64,000 nucleotides of DNA. Origin: Fallopia convolvulus (taxonomy: Eukaryota > Streptophyta > Magnoliopsida > Caryophyllales > Polygonaceae). Below are positions 45,130 to 55,844 of the stretch, piece by piece; the first letter of the stretch is position 1, and each line of letters starts with the position of its first letter. Below the pieces are notes generated by a model, which worked only from the letters and a program-made list of their open reading frames with translations, did not search any database and was not told the origin of the DNA. The stretch spans positions 37,415,106 to 37,479,105 of the forward strand of contig OZ024720.1 of NCBI GenBank assembly GCA_964016875.1, given 5' to 3'. A program made the position numbers and the translations under genes.

Positions 45130-45983
45130 ACAAGTCCCTGTTTATCTCTCTCTCAATGCCTGACTAGTTTACCTAAAATTGCATGATAAGGAACTTGGAT
45201 TCATTGCTTTCACTATGCCATGATTACTAGTCTAGAGAAAAATGTGTACAAAGGAACTCTATTTCTTTTAGCCCAAAATGATCAACCAGAGTTCCCTTTA
45301 TCCCTCATTACAAGCCACCATGACGGTTGATCATATGACCCACCTTAAGCTAGGGACCAGACAAATGCTTCTCATGAGCCAAAACATTTCCTTTATCGAG
45401 TTGCAAATTGTCTGGTTCCCTTTGAGTTCCCTAGCCTCACAAAAAGATGAGTGTGAAGTTCCCTCAACCACTTCACTCTCCCTGACCTTGAAAAGATCAT
45501 GGGAACTGCTGCATCTACAAAGGGAACACTGACTAATCTTCAAAGAAAAACCGTCACTTGGGAAGCGGACTTTCGTGTCAGAAGCTCTGAAGCGTTACAG
45601 GCCAAGTATTCAAAATTTGAAAAGGACTTCCCAAGAGATTGTGACGAGTGTCCAGAAGCGTGCTTGAGAAGTTGAAACGGCGCCCCACGTTCATTGGGCA
45701 ACGGTTATCGAGGTAATTCCACTTCCCTTTCTACCCTTCACCTCCTCTCTCCTTTAAAACCCCTCGTTGCCATTTTTAGGCTCTTTACTCCATCTTACAT
45801 CCCTGTCATTCGTCTTCCCCAAATCCTTTTCACTCTCTTTTCAAGAAACCTCCAAAGCCTCCCAAATTCTTACAAAAATGGCCCCTCAACACACATTCGC
45901 ACAAATCAGAGTGGGTACTTGCCAATCCTCGCACTCTCTTCATCACTCAACTGAACGAGATCGAGCAAGAACAAGACCCAACC
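45130..45983 (+). other. Pol to env-position spacer of copia element
   Basis: No supported gene. It is rich in AGTTCCC and GGGAAC words (45240-45540). From about 45840 the frame of the following ORF is already open (PPKFLQKWPLNTHSHKSEWV, then LANPRTLFITQLNEIEQEQD). An ATG at 45878 (MAPQHTF) lies one frame off, which suggests a 1-base indel just upstream of the ORF. Confidence 0.6.
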
Positions 45984-48218
45984 ATGAAGGATGTCCTCAT
46001 TCAAGGGCTATACAATCAAGTAAGCCCCTTCTTGCCCCCTCCTCCTCTTCAGGTCGACGAAACCGTCTCCTGGACCTCTTCCTCCTCCGAATCTCTTCCT
46101 CTTCCACCTCCAACCACCAACACCTCCTCCGGAGTTGTCATCGTTGACAACTTCGGAGATGCTCGCCCCTCCATCAATGCAAAACCCCATAAATCCAAAC
46201 ATCGCCACTCATCCAAACATCGCCACTCATCAAAAGATCCCTCAAAATCCAAAAAATCCAAACACTCCCACGACCCCTCCAAATCCAAAAAGCGTAAACA
46301 CTCTGAGGCCTCTGAATTCTCGGAGCCCAGAAAGAAGGCTTTCTTCCGATTTGAGGACTACCTGAACTGCTCCAAGGAGAGTTCTTGTGCTCCCAAACCT
46401 CCCTACCCTTTTCCTTCCGACGATGGGAACTCCGAACCCCAGAGTCTACTTCCCTCTTCCTCCTCCATCCCTCCTCTTCAAATCGAGGGACCTCCTCCGC
46501 CACCTCCTCCAGTTCCCGCCACGATGGGAACTCCAACATCCCAACCTCCTTCACTTCCTCTCGTTCCAATCATTACGGGATCTCCAACTCCACCTTCACC
46601 TCACAAAACGCCTTCTCCTTCCTCACCAAAACACATTTCCACCACTCCCATCTCCGCTTCGGGGATCTCTCCTCCACAGGACCGCAAATCCCTTCCTCCT
46701 CCTTCCACTCAACTCAAAACACCTATTCCTTCTTCTCCTCTCCCCTCTTCCATCACGTCTCCCACCACCACCAAACTCCCCTCTCCCTCACCATCCAAAA
46801 GTACCGTCGCCCTCTCCTCAGACGACGATGATCTTCCTCTTTCTGTGGTCATCGGCAAAATGACCAAGGACCCTCCTTCGATCATCATGGGAACTGTGGA
46901 GGAGGAAGCCCAGCTCAAGGCCATCGAGGAAGAACTCAACAGGGGTCCCTCTGAGCACACAGTCTCCCAAGGGACAAAGTCCCCAGAAAAGGTTGCCCCT
47001 CAAGAGCCCACAGAGACAAGGGACCTCGCACCAGCTGGAGGTGCTGAGGCAACAACAAGTCATCCTGGAGATGACGCGGATGGCTCCGGCTCGAGCTCCT
47101 CCGAGGAAGAAGGGACCTCCCATGATGAGGTCGAAGAAGAAGAAGAAGCTCCAGCTACAAAGGAGCCAGCACGTATCCCTACACCTGGACACCAAATGTT
47201 GGTGTCCGCGAGTTCCCCACCACCAAGGGACCGCGTGCTTATGATCGAAGCGGCTGCACCCCCTCAGCAGAAAGGACCTCGCACGGTCTCTAGGGGGAAC
47301 AAATCCAAAAGCAAGTCAAGGAAGGGGAAGGGGACCACCAAGCATCATGTCAATGAGCGCCGAAAGCTTCTCCCTCACCTCATTGTTTCCAAAGAGGTGC
47401 TAACTGAAAATGGTCTGGAGGAACTGTGGGAACTGATCAAGGCCCAGGGCTGGGAGAGACTCTGCCAAGAAACTGTGAGAGTAGATCCCTCACAAGTGCG
47501 TCAATTCTACAACAACTTCACTATCACCAACGACGGCACTCAGGGAACTCTCTCCCACGAAGGCGACGAGTTCATTTTTACAACGTCTATGATCCGCCTT
47601 CAACTCCAGGTCCCTGGTCAAGGGCTTAGCGAGGTGCCCAACAAGCTCTGGGGCGACTTCAACAGCGCCGAGGTGTACAACACAATTTTTGAGGGTCGGG
47701 TTCCCTCTAAGGTCCTCTCGACGCATCATCTGTCCTTGGTCGCCAAGCTCGCTCACCAATTCATCATCAACGTGGTGATCCCACGCCAAGAAAAGCGCCT
47801 GGTCGTCAACATCCCCGATGCCATCATCCTCTACCACTTCCTCCTCAAGAAGCCCATAAATCTTCCCCGAATTATCCTTGGGCACATGGAAAAGTGCATG
47901 GCCTCCAAGTCCCACTCCCTTCCCTACTCCGGGCTGATCAAGAAGCTCCTACAAAAAGAGGGTCTCTACGATGCCTCTAAAGACGAAATCGAGCTTGGAA
48001 GGGAACTGGACATTACAGTTGCCCAGAAGATGAGGCACTCGGAGCCTGTAGAGGAGGCGGCTCCCCTAGAGTCTGATACACAAGAGGGGAACTCTTCAGT
48101 GTTGCTCCGCATCGCCAACACCCTCGATCAGATTGCTAGGGACCAGGCAGTGTTGGCCAGAGGACAAGAAAAGCTTACACAAGTCCTTACGCGCCTTTGT
48201 GACGCCTTGTTCCCTTAG
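45984..48218 (+). CDS. Extra ORF in env position, SIRE-type (744 aa)
   Basis: A proline/serine-rich N-terminal half (about residues 15-290, with a basic KHRHSSKHRHSSKDPSKSKK cluster near 70-100) is followed by an acidic linker (about 350-400) and a basic stretch (SKSKSRKGKG). The conserved C-terminal domain lies at about 450-660: ERRKLLPHLI, GWERLCQETVRVDPSQVRQFYNNF, MIRLQLQVPG, LAKLAHQFIINVVIP. It ends in a coiled-coil-like tail (VLLRIANTLDQIARDQAVLA). This layout fits the plant transposon-protein domain found in SIRE env-position ORFs. I see no signal peptide or clear membrane helix, so an envelope role is not supported. The first ATG was used, but the frame is open upstream. Confidence 0.8.
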   Translation: MKDVLIQGLYNQVSPFLPPPPLQVDETVSWTSSSSESLPLPPPTTNTSSGVVIVDNFGDARPSINAKPHKSKHRHSSKHRHSSKDPSKSKKSKHSHDPSKSKKRKHSEASEFSEPRKKAFFRFEDYLNCSKESSCAPKPPYPFPSDDGNSEPQSLLPSSSSIPPLQIEGPPPPPPPVPATMGTPTSQPPSLPLVPIITGSPTPPSPHKTPSPSSPKHISTTPISASGISPPQDRKSLPPPSTQLKTPIPSSPLPSSITSPTTTKLPSPSPSKSTVALSSDDDDLPLSVVIGKMTKDPPSIIMGTVEEEAQLKAIEEELNRGPSEHTVSQGTKSPEKVAPQEPTETRDLAPAGGAEATTSHPGDDADGSGSSSSEEEGTSHDEVEEEEEAPATKEPARIPTPGHQMLVSASSPPPRDRVLMIEAAAPPQQKGPRTVSRGNKSKSKSRKGKGTTKHHVNERRKLLPHLIVSKEVLTENGLEELWELIKAQGWERLCQETVRVDPSQVRQFYNNFTITNDGTQGTLSHEGDEFIFTTSMIRLQLQVPGQGLSEVPNKLWGDFNSAEVYNTIFEGRVPSKVLSTHHLSLVAKLAHQFIINVVIPRQEKRLVVNIPDAIILYHFLLKKPINLPRIILGHMEKCMASKSHSLPYSGLIKKLLQKEGLYDASKDEIELGRELDITVAQKMRHSEPVEEAAPLESDTQEGNSSVLLRIANTLDQIARDQAVLARGQEKLTQVLTRLCDALFP

Positions 48219-48617
48219 AGCCCATGATCTCTCCCTTCTTGTTCCCTTAATCCAAATATGACCACAAATTGTACTTGGGTTCCCATTGTACATATTCTCT
48301 TAAGTAATGAAATGGTCTTTATTTTGATTGCGTGTTCCATTCTTTCCTAATATTGCTTTGCTTAATTTTCGATGATGTCAAAAGGGGGAAAGATAAAAAA
48401 TGTGAGATGAGTTAAAAGTTTAAGTTATCACAGACCACGCATAAGCTAAGGGGGAACAATTGCATAAAAAGCCTAATAGGAACTATGTGTCTCACCAGAA
48501 GTGGCTCCCTAAATCTAAATGTCTCACTAAGAGTGACTTCCCAAAATCATACTTAGGAACTCATCAGCATATCATTCATTGAAATACTTGCATTTTTGTG
48601 ATGGGTTTGTCATCATC
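48219..48617 (+). other. 3' untranslated region of copia element
   Basis: AT-rich with a CACCAGAAGTGGCTCCC / CACTAAGAGTGACTTCC near-repeat (48494-48540). No gene. Confidence 0.6.
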
Positions 48618-48631
48618 AAAAAGGGGGAAAT
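48618..48631 (+). other. Polypurine tract of copia element
   Basis: AAAAGGGGGAAAT lies directly before the 3' LTR start TGTTGGGACG. Confidence 0.9.
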
Positions 48632-49688
48632 TGTTGGGACGTTGTTGGGACCTCTGGTTCTAAGCAACGGATCAACGATTCACTTCTCTTTAAGTTTTGA
48701 TAATGACAAATACCATAGGGAACTAATGTGGTTTGTTCAAGTATTTCTAAGGAACACAGGTACAACCAAGAACTCCTATGAATGACAAAGCCACTACTGG
48801 CCACAATGAAGAGTTTCCATCAAGGGAACTCTGAAGAGGAAAGTTCCCATGAAGTGGGAACTCCCAGAAACAAACAAGAAAACACAAGCTTACAACGATG
48901 AAGAGTTTCCATCAAGGGAACTCTGAAGAAGTCAGTTCCCATGAAATGGGAACTCACATGTGAAGACAACGACCGTTCAGCGCAGATCGCGGGATTCTGT
49001 CTCAGACAGCCAGAGGGAACAATCTGAGGATCAGACTGTCACGCTTCATCCAACGGTCCGATTGATTCAAGAAGTTGACCTAGTTCAAACCAAAGTCACA
49101 TGTGAAGAAAGTACAACTTGGGCATCAAGCAAAGGGCATTTTGGACACAAACGAAAGATGCGACTGCCCAAGACAAATGGACTATAAAGCCAAATGAATA
49201 GTACTCGGTCTGAGTACTTCTCCCAGAACTTACAAACACCCACATCAGAGAAAAGAAAGAAAAGGAAGAGAAGTCCCCGCCGGCGAGTGTGTGATCTCGA
49301 CGACGGTGAAGCTGAAGTTCCCTGGAGCAAGGGAACTGAGAAGTCAGCGTAAGGTTTGAGTTACTTGTGTTTTGCTGTTGTGAGCTTAGGAACTCAGTTG
49401 AGAGGATTTACTAGTGTTGCTAGAGTTAGGAAGAACTTGTAGGAACAGAGAAGTGTAAATCCGGCTGTGTAACTAAGGAACAAAGCAATCAATATAAGTA
49501 AGTCATTCAAAATCCTCCAAGCGGAGGTAGAGGTTTACCCATACAACTAGTTGGTTGTAGTGGGGTTCCTCTATAAAGGAAATGTGCCTTTCACTGTTTT
49601 TATTACTTGCGATTATTTACTTCCGCTGCCTTGGGAACAGCTTAATTGCCAGTTCCCAAGCTCACTGCTAACCGATTACGATCCAACA
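48632..49688 (+). repeat. 3' LTR of copia element (1,057 bp)
   Basis: Same length and ends as the 5' LTR. Differences seen by eye include GGTATAGCC/GGTACAACC, GTCTGCC/GACTGCC and AACATACAA/AACTTACAA. It is followed by the ATTGA duplication. The two hairpins recur at 48842-48862 and 48934-48954. Confidence 0.95.
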
Positions 49689-49693
49689 ATTGA

Positions 49694-50670
49694 GCCCGAA
49701 TTCCATGGATTGATTATATGAGGGCCGAAAATCATCATTTCTTTATTTAGAAACATGTATTAATTTGTCTCACTTTAGGGCTGAATTTAGTAAGTGACCG
49801 GGTGAGATGAATTAGTATATGAGTCAAAGTCAACCCTTTGACTTGACCATTCTAAATTAAGAAAATATCTTTATTATATTAATTATATGCGTGTTTTCTA
49901 TTTTTAATAATGTAGAGAAATCATCCAATAGGCTTATGTTAGTGGGTTGATCTTCTCTCTCCTGGTTGTTAGAGATATTTTTAGTTTGTTAGAGATATTT
50001 TGAGTTTGTTAGGTTGTTTCCTTAAATAAATAAATCTGCTATGATTTATTTAATTTAAGGGAATCTAGATAGATTTAATTAGATATTTTATTATATCTTA
50101 GGAAGCAAGACAAGGAGGCAAATTTCTCTCTCCTAGGGCCGGCCACCTCTACTCCTTGCTCCCCAAGTCATAGCTTTTGTATTCTCTATTTATACTTTGC
50201 ATTTTCATTCAATAAAAATCAGCTTGAGAGAGATTAAACCCAAATTGGTTTAATCTATCTCTTGGGTCCAAAAAAACATTCACGTGTGAGACTCATTGCT
50301 TTCAAATTGATCGATCATCATCTTCAACACCATTCGTTCATCAACGTTTCGAGATCTATTTCTCTCTTGTCAAATTTGGATTATAGTTCATTCAATTAGA
50401 TTGTTCTAGTTGTGATTGTTAAAGATCAAACTAGTTAATCATTTAGATTTAGCGTTAGAGCCAATCCGTTTGAACTATCAAAATTGAATATCAATAATTC
50501 AGATCGAGTTCTTTCATTCATTCAATCAGTTTCGTTATTGTGTTACTTGGATCGCAAGTTATTGACTTTGTTAGCAAATTCAGGTTGAATCAAGGATTAC
50601 TAGGCAAGATCGGGACTTCGTGGGATTACTACGAGATTTCTAAGGAGGATTCCGAGGCAATCACGTATCA
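49694..50670 (+). repeat. 5' LTR of CRM-like element, second piece
   Basis: Continues from 38706 across the copia insertion; together the two pieces are 1,168 bp against 1,167 bp for the 3' LTR. It ends CACGTATCA. A near-repeat TTAGAGATATTTT.AGTTTG occurs twice at about 49968-50006. Confidence 0.92.
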
Positions 50671-50672
50671 AG

Positions 50673-50686
50673 TGGTATCAGAGACC
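50673..50686 (+). other. Primer-binding site, initiator-Met tRNA type
   Basis: TGGTATCAGAGACC, two bases after the LTR end, with one change from the usual TGGTATCAGAGCC. Confidence 0.85.
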
Positions 50687-52048
50687 AGCAAGTGGTATCA
50701 TAATCCAGCGTCTCGCCAAGTAATTGTTTCTTTCCTTAATTTGCTTTCTAATTGATTTAATTCAGTTTTTGATCCTAAAATTCGAACCTTTAACCAAAGT
50801 TAGAATTTTTAGACTATAATCTGAATTTTTAACCCATCCACCACCATATTCCGCCACCCCTGCACTACGAACCACCACCGACAACCACCAACTGGTGTCG
50901 CTCCCACCGACCGCACCACCCACCAACACCGTCCGATCACAAACCCACCACACCCATCCAAATCGGACCACCACAAACACTGGATCGCTACCCCTCATTC
51001 TCGAAACCCTAACCCTAATTTTTCGAGAAACCTAGCCTAACCCTAACCCTAATTGGCAGCCAACCCTAATCCGAAACCCTAACCCTAGTTCGAACCCTAC
51101 CTTCTCCTAAACCCTAGAAGTCGAACCCCACACCCTAACCCTAACCTCATCCGAGCATTCACCAAACCCTAATTTACCTTGATTGTTGCTTGACCTTCAA
51201 GTAATAACCCATTTAGGAGATTTTAAGGGATTTGTTGCATGCTTTTGGTTGAATTGGTTGAGTTTTGTTGCAATTAAGATTAGCAATTGTCTTCCTACAA
51301 TTTTTATGAGTTTTTATTTCATGTTGCATGATCAATAGAGAATCATATTGCTTGTTAATAATTGCTGATTTTTTTCTTGCTATTGCATCCCATCAAATTC
51401 GTCCTACCCCTTCTTCTTTTATTAATTTGGCTTCTAGTTGGTTTCATTGGTAGCAAAAGTCACTTAGTTAAAAAAAAAATTCAGATTAGTTTCGTTTTTG
51501 CTCTTGCATTCAATTATTGCATTGCTTTGCTTGTTTATCAATTCTAGCGCAAGAGTAGTTTGTGCCTAAATTCAAAAAAAAAAAAAAAACAGAAAAGGAA
51601 AGTGATCTACCCTAGCTAGTTTTAAGCCACTTTCAACCCTAGTGACTGCTTGCTTAAAAAAAATATAGCTAAGTAGAAATCACTTTGAAGAAAAAGAGTA
51701 ACGAAATAAAAGTCACTAAGCCTACCATATTTTCTGTCCTTGCATGCTGAAATTTGGCTTTATTAACTTGCATAGAGTCAATTGAGAGATTGCATATGTT
51801 TTAGAGCTCATAGAGGGATTATTTGCATTGCTTGTCTTGTTGCATACTTGTCATTTGCTTAAGCTGCATATTTCCTTTATTAATCATTAGTATATCATAC
51901 CTATACTATATCTACCCATTTACTCCCTCAATCCAACCCAAAAACTGAATTAAGTTGATTGGATTGCTTTGAGGCAAGTTTTGGCTTGATCAAGGTGTTG
52001 TATTGCTTGTTGTGATTTGCTTTAGAACACACTACTCTCTCTACTTTC
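50687..52048 (+). other. Leader of CRM-like element, with telomere-like tract
   Basis: A 1.4 kb non-coding stretch. A CCACC-rich part (50830-50960) is followed by many CCCTAA words at 51004-51175. An A-run of about 16 lies near 51576. No gene is supported; small ORFs on both strands lack domains. Confidence 0.7.
51004..51175 (+). repeat. Degenerate telomere-like CCCTAA repeats
   Basis: About fifteen CCCTA(A) words in 170 bp, several in direct tandem (AACCCTAACCCTAA), others spaced. The plant telomere unit is CCCTAAA, so these are variant and interstitial. Confidence 0.8.
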
Positions 52049-52285
52049 TTGCTTGTTTTAGTAACAATGGTGATTCCAATAGAGCCTAACCCAACTGAAT
52101 TGAACCTCACTAAGGAGGCAATCGACTTCATTAGGTTGTCCATTAGTGATGGTGTACGAGATGGCCATGCTCGAGCTGTAGAGCTGGCCACGGCTGCATT
52201 GGCTCCACAAATGAAGCGTTTAGAGGAGCAACTTGCAACGTTGATTGAATCATCTCAAGCAAGTCGTAAGAAACACCTAGGCTAG
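52049..52285 (+). pseudogene. Gag N-terminal remnant of CRM-like element (78 aa)
   Basis: A short ORF starting MVIPIEPNPTELNLTKEAI, with a coiled-coil-like end (APQMKRLEEQLATLIE). A complete chromovirus Gag would continue for some hundreds of residues to a CCHC knuckle. Here, within about 20 bases and after a frame change, the sequence passes to QRENIFHTRCTV, which normally lies after the knuckle. The Gag core and knuckle are deleted. Confidence 0.65.
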
Positions 52286-53025
52286 ATCAAAGGGAAAACA
52301 TTTTTCATACTAGGTGTACAGTAAAGAATCAAGTGTTATGCATGATAATTGATAGTGGTAGTTGCTGTAACATTATTAATGCTAAGGTAGTTGATCACTT
52401 GCAATTAAAAACCCAACCTAGGGCTACTAGTTATGGTCTCAATGGAATTAATGATTCAGAAGGTCCTAATCTTGTCACCCATCAGTGTTTATTCCGTGTT
52501 GCTATTGGTACTTATGTTGATGACATTATGTGTGATGTAGTAAACATGGAATGCACTCATATCTTGTTAGGAAGACCATGGTTATTTGATAGGAGAGTGA
52601 TTTATGATGGCATGTTAAACACCTATTCCTTTAACTATGATGGGAGGAGAGTTTATCTTCTACCCTTGTCTCCCCAACAAGTTTTACAGGATCAGGTACA
52701 TCGAGATCAAGCTAGGGCACTTAGGCGTGCTAAGGAAGAGAAGGAAGAGGCTGATTCAACGGCCAAAGTTGTGGCCCGGTGTTCAGCGCCCGACGCGTCG
52801 ACAAAGCCAAGCGGCGTTTCCCAGTCTCCACCCGAGCGTTCTGGCCCATATTTTGGGACAACATCAAACACAGGTGGAGCTACTGTTTGGGACGAAAAAC
52901 GCCGAGAGAATGTTCCTAAAACGTCCAAAGTGCCGAGCAACACTTCCAACAGTGCATCTGGGACGAAAACGGGGCTATCTCCCAATCCACTCGAGAGTTT
53001 TGGCTCCAATTTTGGGAGCACTTAG
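52286..53025 (+). pseudogene. Protease region of CRM-like element
   Basis: The frame reads QRENIFHTRCTVKNQ, then the aspartic protease active site MIIDSGSCCNII and a later HILLGRPWLFDRRVIYDG. This DSGS motif with ILLGRPW is typical of CRM/Reina proteases. The following 110 residues are a low-conservation linker. A TAG at 53023-53025 interrupts the frame, which then continues in register into RT. Confidence 0.85.
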
Positions 53026-55844
53026 GAGACTCAGAGAGCTACAAATATGGAAAAAGAACGCCTACAGAAAGAGCCAAAACCCGGCTTAAAAGGCAGTGTA
53101 GCAAAGCGCTCTCTTGTGACTCAGTCTACTATTTCTTTCCCTAACTCTTATTGTTTACTTCTTATGAGGAAAGAGATACTTATTATTAGTCAAGATATTT
53201 CACATCTTCCAAAGTGTTTACAGGATCTATTACAGGAGTTTGAAGATGTGATGCCTGAAGAGTTGCCACAAGGCCTTCCACCAATTAGAGGCATTGAGCA
53301 TCAAATCGATTTGGTGCCCGACGCTTCTTTACCAAACCGTGCAGCCTATAGAGCAAGTCCAGAGGAGACCGATGAGATTCAAAGACAAGTGCAAGATCTC
53401 ATGGACAAAGGCTATGTGCGTGAATCTCTCAGCCCATGCGCGGTTCCGGTGATTTTGGTGCCAAAGAAGGATGGCACATGGAGAATGTGTGTTGATTGTA
53501 GAGCAATCAACCAAATAAACGTTAAGTACCGTCATCCCATTCCTAGATTAGATGATATGCTTGATGAATTGCATGGTACTAATTTCTTTTCTAAAATTGA
53601 TTTAAGAAGTGGGTACCATCAAATTAGGATGAGGGAAGGGGATGAATGGAAAACTGCTTTTAAAACTAAGTATGGCTTATATGAATGGTTAGTAATGCCT
53701 TTTGGATTAACTAATGCACCTAGTACTTTTATGAGGCTTATGAACCATGTTTTAAGAAGCTACTTAGGCAAATTTGTTGTAGTCTACTTTGATGATATCT
53801 TAGTCTATAGCAAAACCATGCATGAACATGTAGATCATCTTAGGGCTGTTTTGGACACTTTAAGGTTAGAAAAGCTTTATGTTAACTTGAAAAAGTGTTC
53901 TTTTTGCTCGGAGTCTACCATTTTTCTATGTTTTGTTGTGTCTAAAGGTGGATTGAAGGTAGATGAAGACAAGATCAAGGCAATCAAAGAATGGCCCCAG
54001 CCGACCACACCAACAATGGTCAGATCATTTCTCGGCTTGTCTGGCTTCTACAGAAGATTTGTGCGTGATTTTAGCACAATTGCAGCCCCTCTCCACGAGC
54101 TTACAAAGAAGGATACAACCTTTAAATGGAGAGAGCAACAAGAGAACGCCTTCAACACTTTGAAGGACAGGTTATGCCACGCCCCGGTGCTCCAACTCCT
54201 TGACTTCTCCAAAGCTTTTGAGATAGAGGTGGACGCTTCTGGCCATAGCATAGGAGGCGTGCTCTTACAAGACAAGAAACCCATTGCTTACTTTAGTGAA
54301 AAGCTTAGTGGGGCTGAGTTGAATTACCCTACTTATGATAAAGAGTTGTATGCTTTAATTAGGGTTTTGAAAACTTGGTCTCATTATTTGTGTCCTAAAG
54401 AGTTTTTAATCCATTCTGATCATGAGGCCTTGAAGTATTTGAAAGGCCAATCCAGACTCTGCAGGCGACATGCAAGATGGGTTGAATTTATGGAGACCTT
54501 TCCTTATGTTGTAAAACATAAGAAAGGCAAGGAGAATGTGGAAGCTGAGGCTCTTTCTCGGAGGTACGTTCTCTTGAACCAATGTGATGTTAAGATCCTT
54601 GGATTTGCAATGATTAGGGAATTATATGCTAGTGATCCTCACTTTGCTGAAATCTATAAGAATTGCATGTCTAGGGGTGAAATAGATACCTACTTTATTG
54701 ATGATGGATACTTGTTTAAAGCTGGAAAATTATGCATTCCTTTACGTAGGCTTCTAACTAAAGAGGTTCATGAATCAAGAGGACATAGGGGTTCAGAAAA
54801 GACTTTAGAAGGTTTAAAAGAACAGTACTATTGGCCTAAAATGAGTAATTATGTGCTGAGATTTGTCAAGAGTTGTGTTGTTTGTGCTAAAGCTAAGTCT
54901 AGACTTCAACCCCATGGTTTGTACCAGCCTTTGCCTATTCCTAGTTCACCTTGGGAGGACATTTCTATGGACTTCATTGTTGGATTGCCTAGAACTAGGA
55001 AGGGTAGAGATTCAATCTTTGTAGTGGTAGATAGATTTTCCAAAATGGCTCACTTTATTCCATGTCACACGACTGATGATGCTGTGCAAATTCCTGATTT
55101 GTTCTTTAGGGAAATTGTTAGATTGCATGGCATTCCTTGTTCTATTGTTTCAGATCGTGATGCTAAATTTTTGAGTTATTTTTGGAAGAGTCTATGGTGT
55201 AAATTGGGAACTAAATTGATGTTTTCTACCTCATGTCACCCACAAACTGATGGGCAACTGAAGTTACTAATAGAACGTTAGGGGTTTTACTTAGAACTAT
55301 GCTTAAAGCTAACCTCAAAACGTTGGGAAGATGTTTTGCCTTTTGTGGAGTTTGCTTATAACAGGTCAATCCATTCAGCCACAAAAATGACCCCTTTTGA
55401 GGTTGTTTATGGGCTGAATCCGAGGAAACCAGTGGACATGACGCCTCAGCCATACAAGGGAAAAGAGAGCTTTGAAGCTAACAAGAGGGCTGAGTTTGTG
55501 AAGAAGTTGCATGAGAGGACTAAGATGCATTTGGAGCAAAAATCCTTGAAGTATAAGGCCCATGCTGATAAGGGTCGGAAACAGGTCATCTTTGAAGAAG
55601 GAGATCTCGTTTAGGTGCATTTTAGGAAGGAGAGGTTCCCAAATCAAAGGAAGAACAAGTTAGACTAGCGAGGAGATGGACCATTCAGAATTCTCAAGAG
55701 AATCGGCCCTAATGCTTACCATGTCGACTTTCCTGGTGAGTATAATGTCCATCCGACGTTTAATGTGGATGATCTATCTCTTTATGTGCCAGATTTTGAT
55801 TCCGACGTCGAATCAGAGACGATTCGAGCTCAAGTGGAGGAGAA
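53026..55844 (+). pseudogene. RT, RNase H and integrase of CRM-like element
   Basis: The main open part is 53047-55281. RT: KKDGTWRMCVDCRAINQI, KIDLRSGYHQIRM, VMPFGLTNAPSTFM and VVYFDDILVYSK (Tyr near residue 247). RNase H: IEVDASGHSIGGVL, YPTYDKELYALI, IHSDHEALKYL. Integrase: GHRGSEKTLEGLKEQYYW, CVVCAKAKSR, MDFIVGL and SDRDAKFL. A frameshift near 55255 (DGQ|LKLL) breaks the core before the catalytic Glu region. The proper frame resumes (VEFAYNRSIHSATKMTPFEV at 55336) but meets two TAG stops (55612-55614 and 55666-55668), then shows GPFRILKRIGPNAYHV. The tail crosses into the 3' LTR. Confidence 0.92.
55832..55844 (+). other. Polypurine tract of CRM-like element
   Basis: AGTGGAGGAGAA lies directly before the LTR start TGATGCAGTG. 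It is also coding (QVEEN), because pol reads through into the LTR. Confidence 0.75.

Larger units (their letters stand above)
38707..49688 (+). mobile_element. SIRE/Maximus-like Ty1/copia element, full length (10,982 bp)
   Basis: LTRs of 1,057 bp each (38707-39763, 48632-49688), both TG...CA, with about ten differences seen by eye. The ATTGA duplication is at 38702-38706 and 49689-49693. Initiator-Met primer site, long gag with two zinc knuckles, a separate pol frame, an extra 744-residue ORF and a polypurine tract are all present. Long Gag plus an env-position ORF is characteristic of SIRE/Maximus elements. All catalytic motifs needed for transposition are visible. Confidence 0.96.

Noticed and set aside
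46008..47915. Several ORFs antisense to, or out of frame with, the 744-aa copia ORF
   Set aside because: Shadows of a proline/serine-rich coding sequence with few stops in other frames.
51004..51175. True telomere end
   Set aside because: Motif is CCCTAA-like, degenerate, and lies inside a retrotransposon leader with pol downstream.
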